A stretch of DNA of 59,522 bases from Zygnema cylindricum (taxonomy: Eukaryota; Streptophyta; Zygnematophyceae; Zygnematales; Zygnemataceae): contig JBBHKE010000932.1 in NCBI GenBank assembly GCA_037447655.1, forward strand, positions 360,479-420,000, written 5' to 3'. Under the pieces are notes generated by a model that was given only the letters and a program-made list of their open reading frames with translations, had not been told where the DNA came from and ran no database searches. Below, in pieces: positions 59,137-59,522 of the stretch (the first letter of the stretch is position 1; each line of letters starts with the position of its first letter). A program made the position numbers and the translations under genes.

Positions 59137-59454
59137 TTCTATTTTTTTGAATTTTTATATTATTGGATTTAATACAGGGATAAGTTTCAGCACATTGTAA
59201 TTTTTCTGAATTAAAATTCTTAGATTTTTTTTGCAGAGAAATTTTCTCCCAAGGTAAGATTTTGAGAGTGAAAAAATAATTAAAAAATAAAAAAAAATAT
59301 ATATATATATGTGGAAAAAAAGGGAGAGACAAGTGGAGAGGGAAAGAAGAGGGTGAGAGGGAGGGGAAGGTAGAGGAAAGGAATGATACTTCCTCCTATT
59401 TTCACGTACATAAGTACATCTTTTGGTATTGTCAACTGGGTAACAAAGGGGCTC

Positions 59455-59480
59455 ATTCTCTCACTATCTCTCTCTCTCTC

Positions 59481-59522
<42 letters not shown>
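59455..59522. repeat. (CT)n microsatellite at window edge
   Basis: Nearly pure CT run that continues past the window end. Confidence 0.93.

Overview
This window reads as nuclear DNA of a streptophyte (land plant or streptophyte alga). It has many short GT-AG introns, a catalase of exactly plant length and sequence, a GT43 glycosyltransferase, a plant-type HEAT INTOLERANT 4 (HIT4) gene, and a dense load of nested transposons and CT/GA microsatellites. I cannot name the species. I saw no bacterial operons, rRNA genes or CRISPR arrays. Gene models below were spliced by hand from reading frames and GT/AG phases, and each keeps an unbroken phase except where stated.

Layout. (1) 1-4662, + strand: 3' part of a leucine-rich-repeat gene, entering from the left edge, with an in-frame TAG in its last exon and a decayed copy of one exon in an intron. 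(2) 5020-7060, +: dead non-LTR retroelement, followed by a 47-bp minisatellite. (3) 8679-16861 and beyond, -: HIT4-like gene with a C-terminal extension of 7-residue repeats and a basic NLS; its introns hold several TIR elements and a 330-bp palindrome. (4) 18162-23800: transposon block with hAT-like MITEs (perfect 8-bp target duplications), PIF/Harbinger-like 0.8-kb elements (TTA duplications) and TA-flanked MITEs, some nested. (5) 24010-29304, +: complete six-exon GT43 gene, converging on (6) 31840-36789, -: complete twelve-exon catalase. (7) 37600-43460: MITEs, one inserted in another, a 600-bp polypurine tract and a 114-bp tandem duplication. (8) 43462-45949: giant foldback element with about 1.2-kb arms. 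(9) 46010-46850: fragment of a Ty1/copia element (+). (10) 47055-54924: full-length but decayed Ty1/copia element (-) with 1.05-kb LTRs and a 5-bp target duplication, inserted in an older repeat. (11) 55049-58710: more PIF-like and hAT-like elements, then CT-rich microsatellites.

Host genes. Catalase acts in peroxisomes, the GT43 enzyme is expected in the Golgi (xylan-type synthesis in land plants), and HIT4 in the nucleus (heat-induced heterochromatin relaxation in Arabidopsis). Nothing suggests these genes work together; they are ordinary neighbours in a transposon-rich region.

The most notable signals are these. The copia primer-binding site matches the anticodon arm of plant initiator tRNA-Met and contains the Gag start codon. 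The HIT4 tail is built from a 21-bp minisatellite. Exon starts of the GT43 gene are duplicated upstream in its introns. A conserved 150-170-residue open frame lies inside otherwise MITE-like elements. The foldback element is very large.
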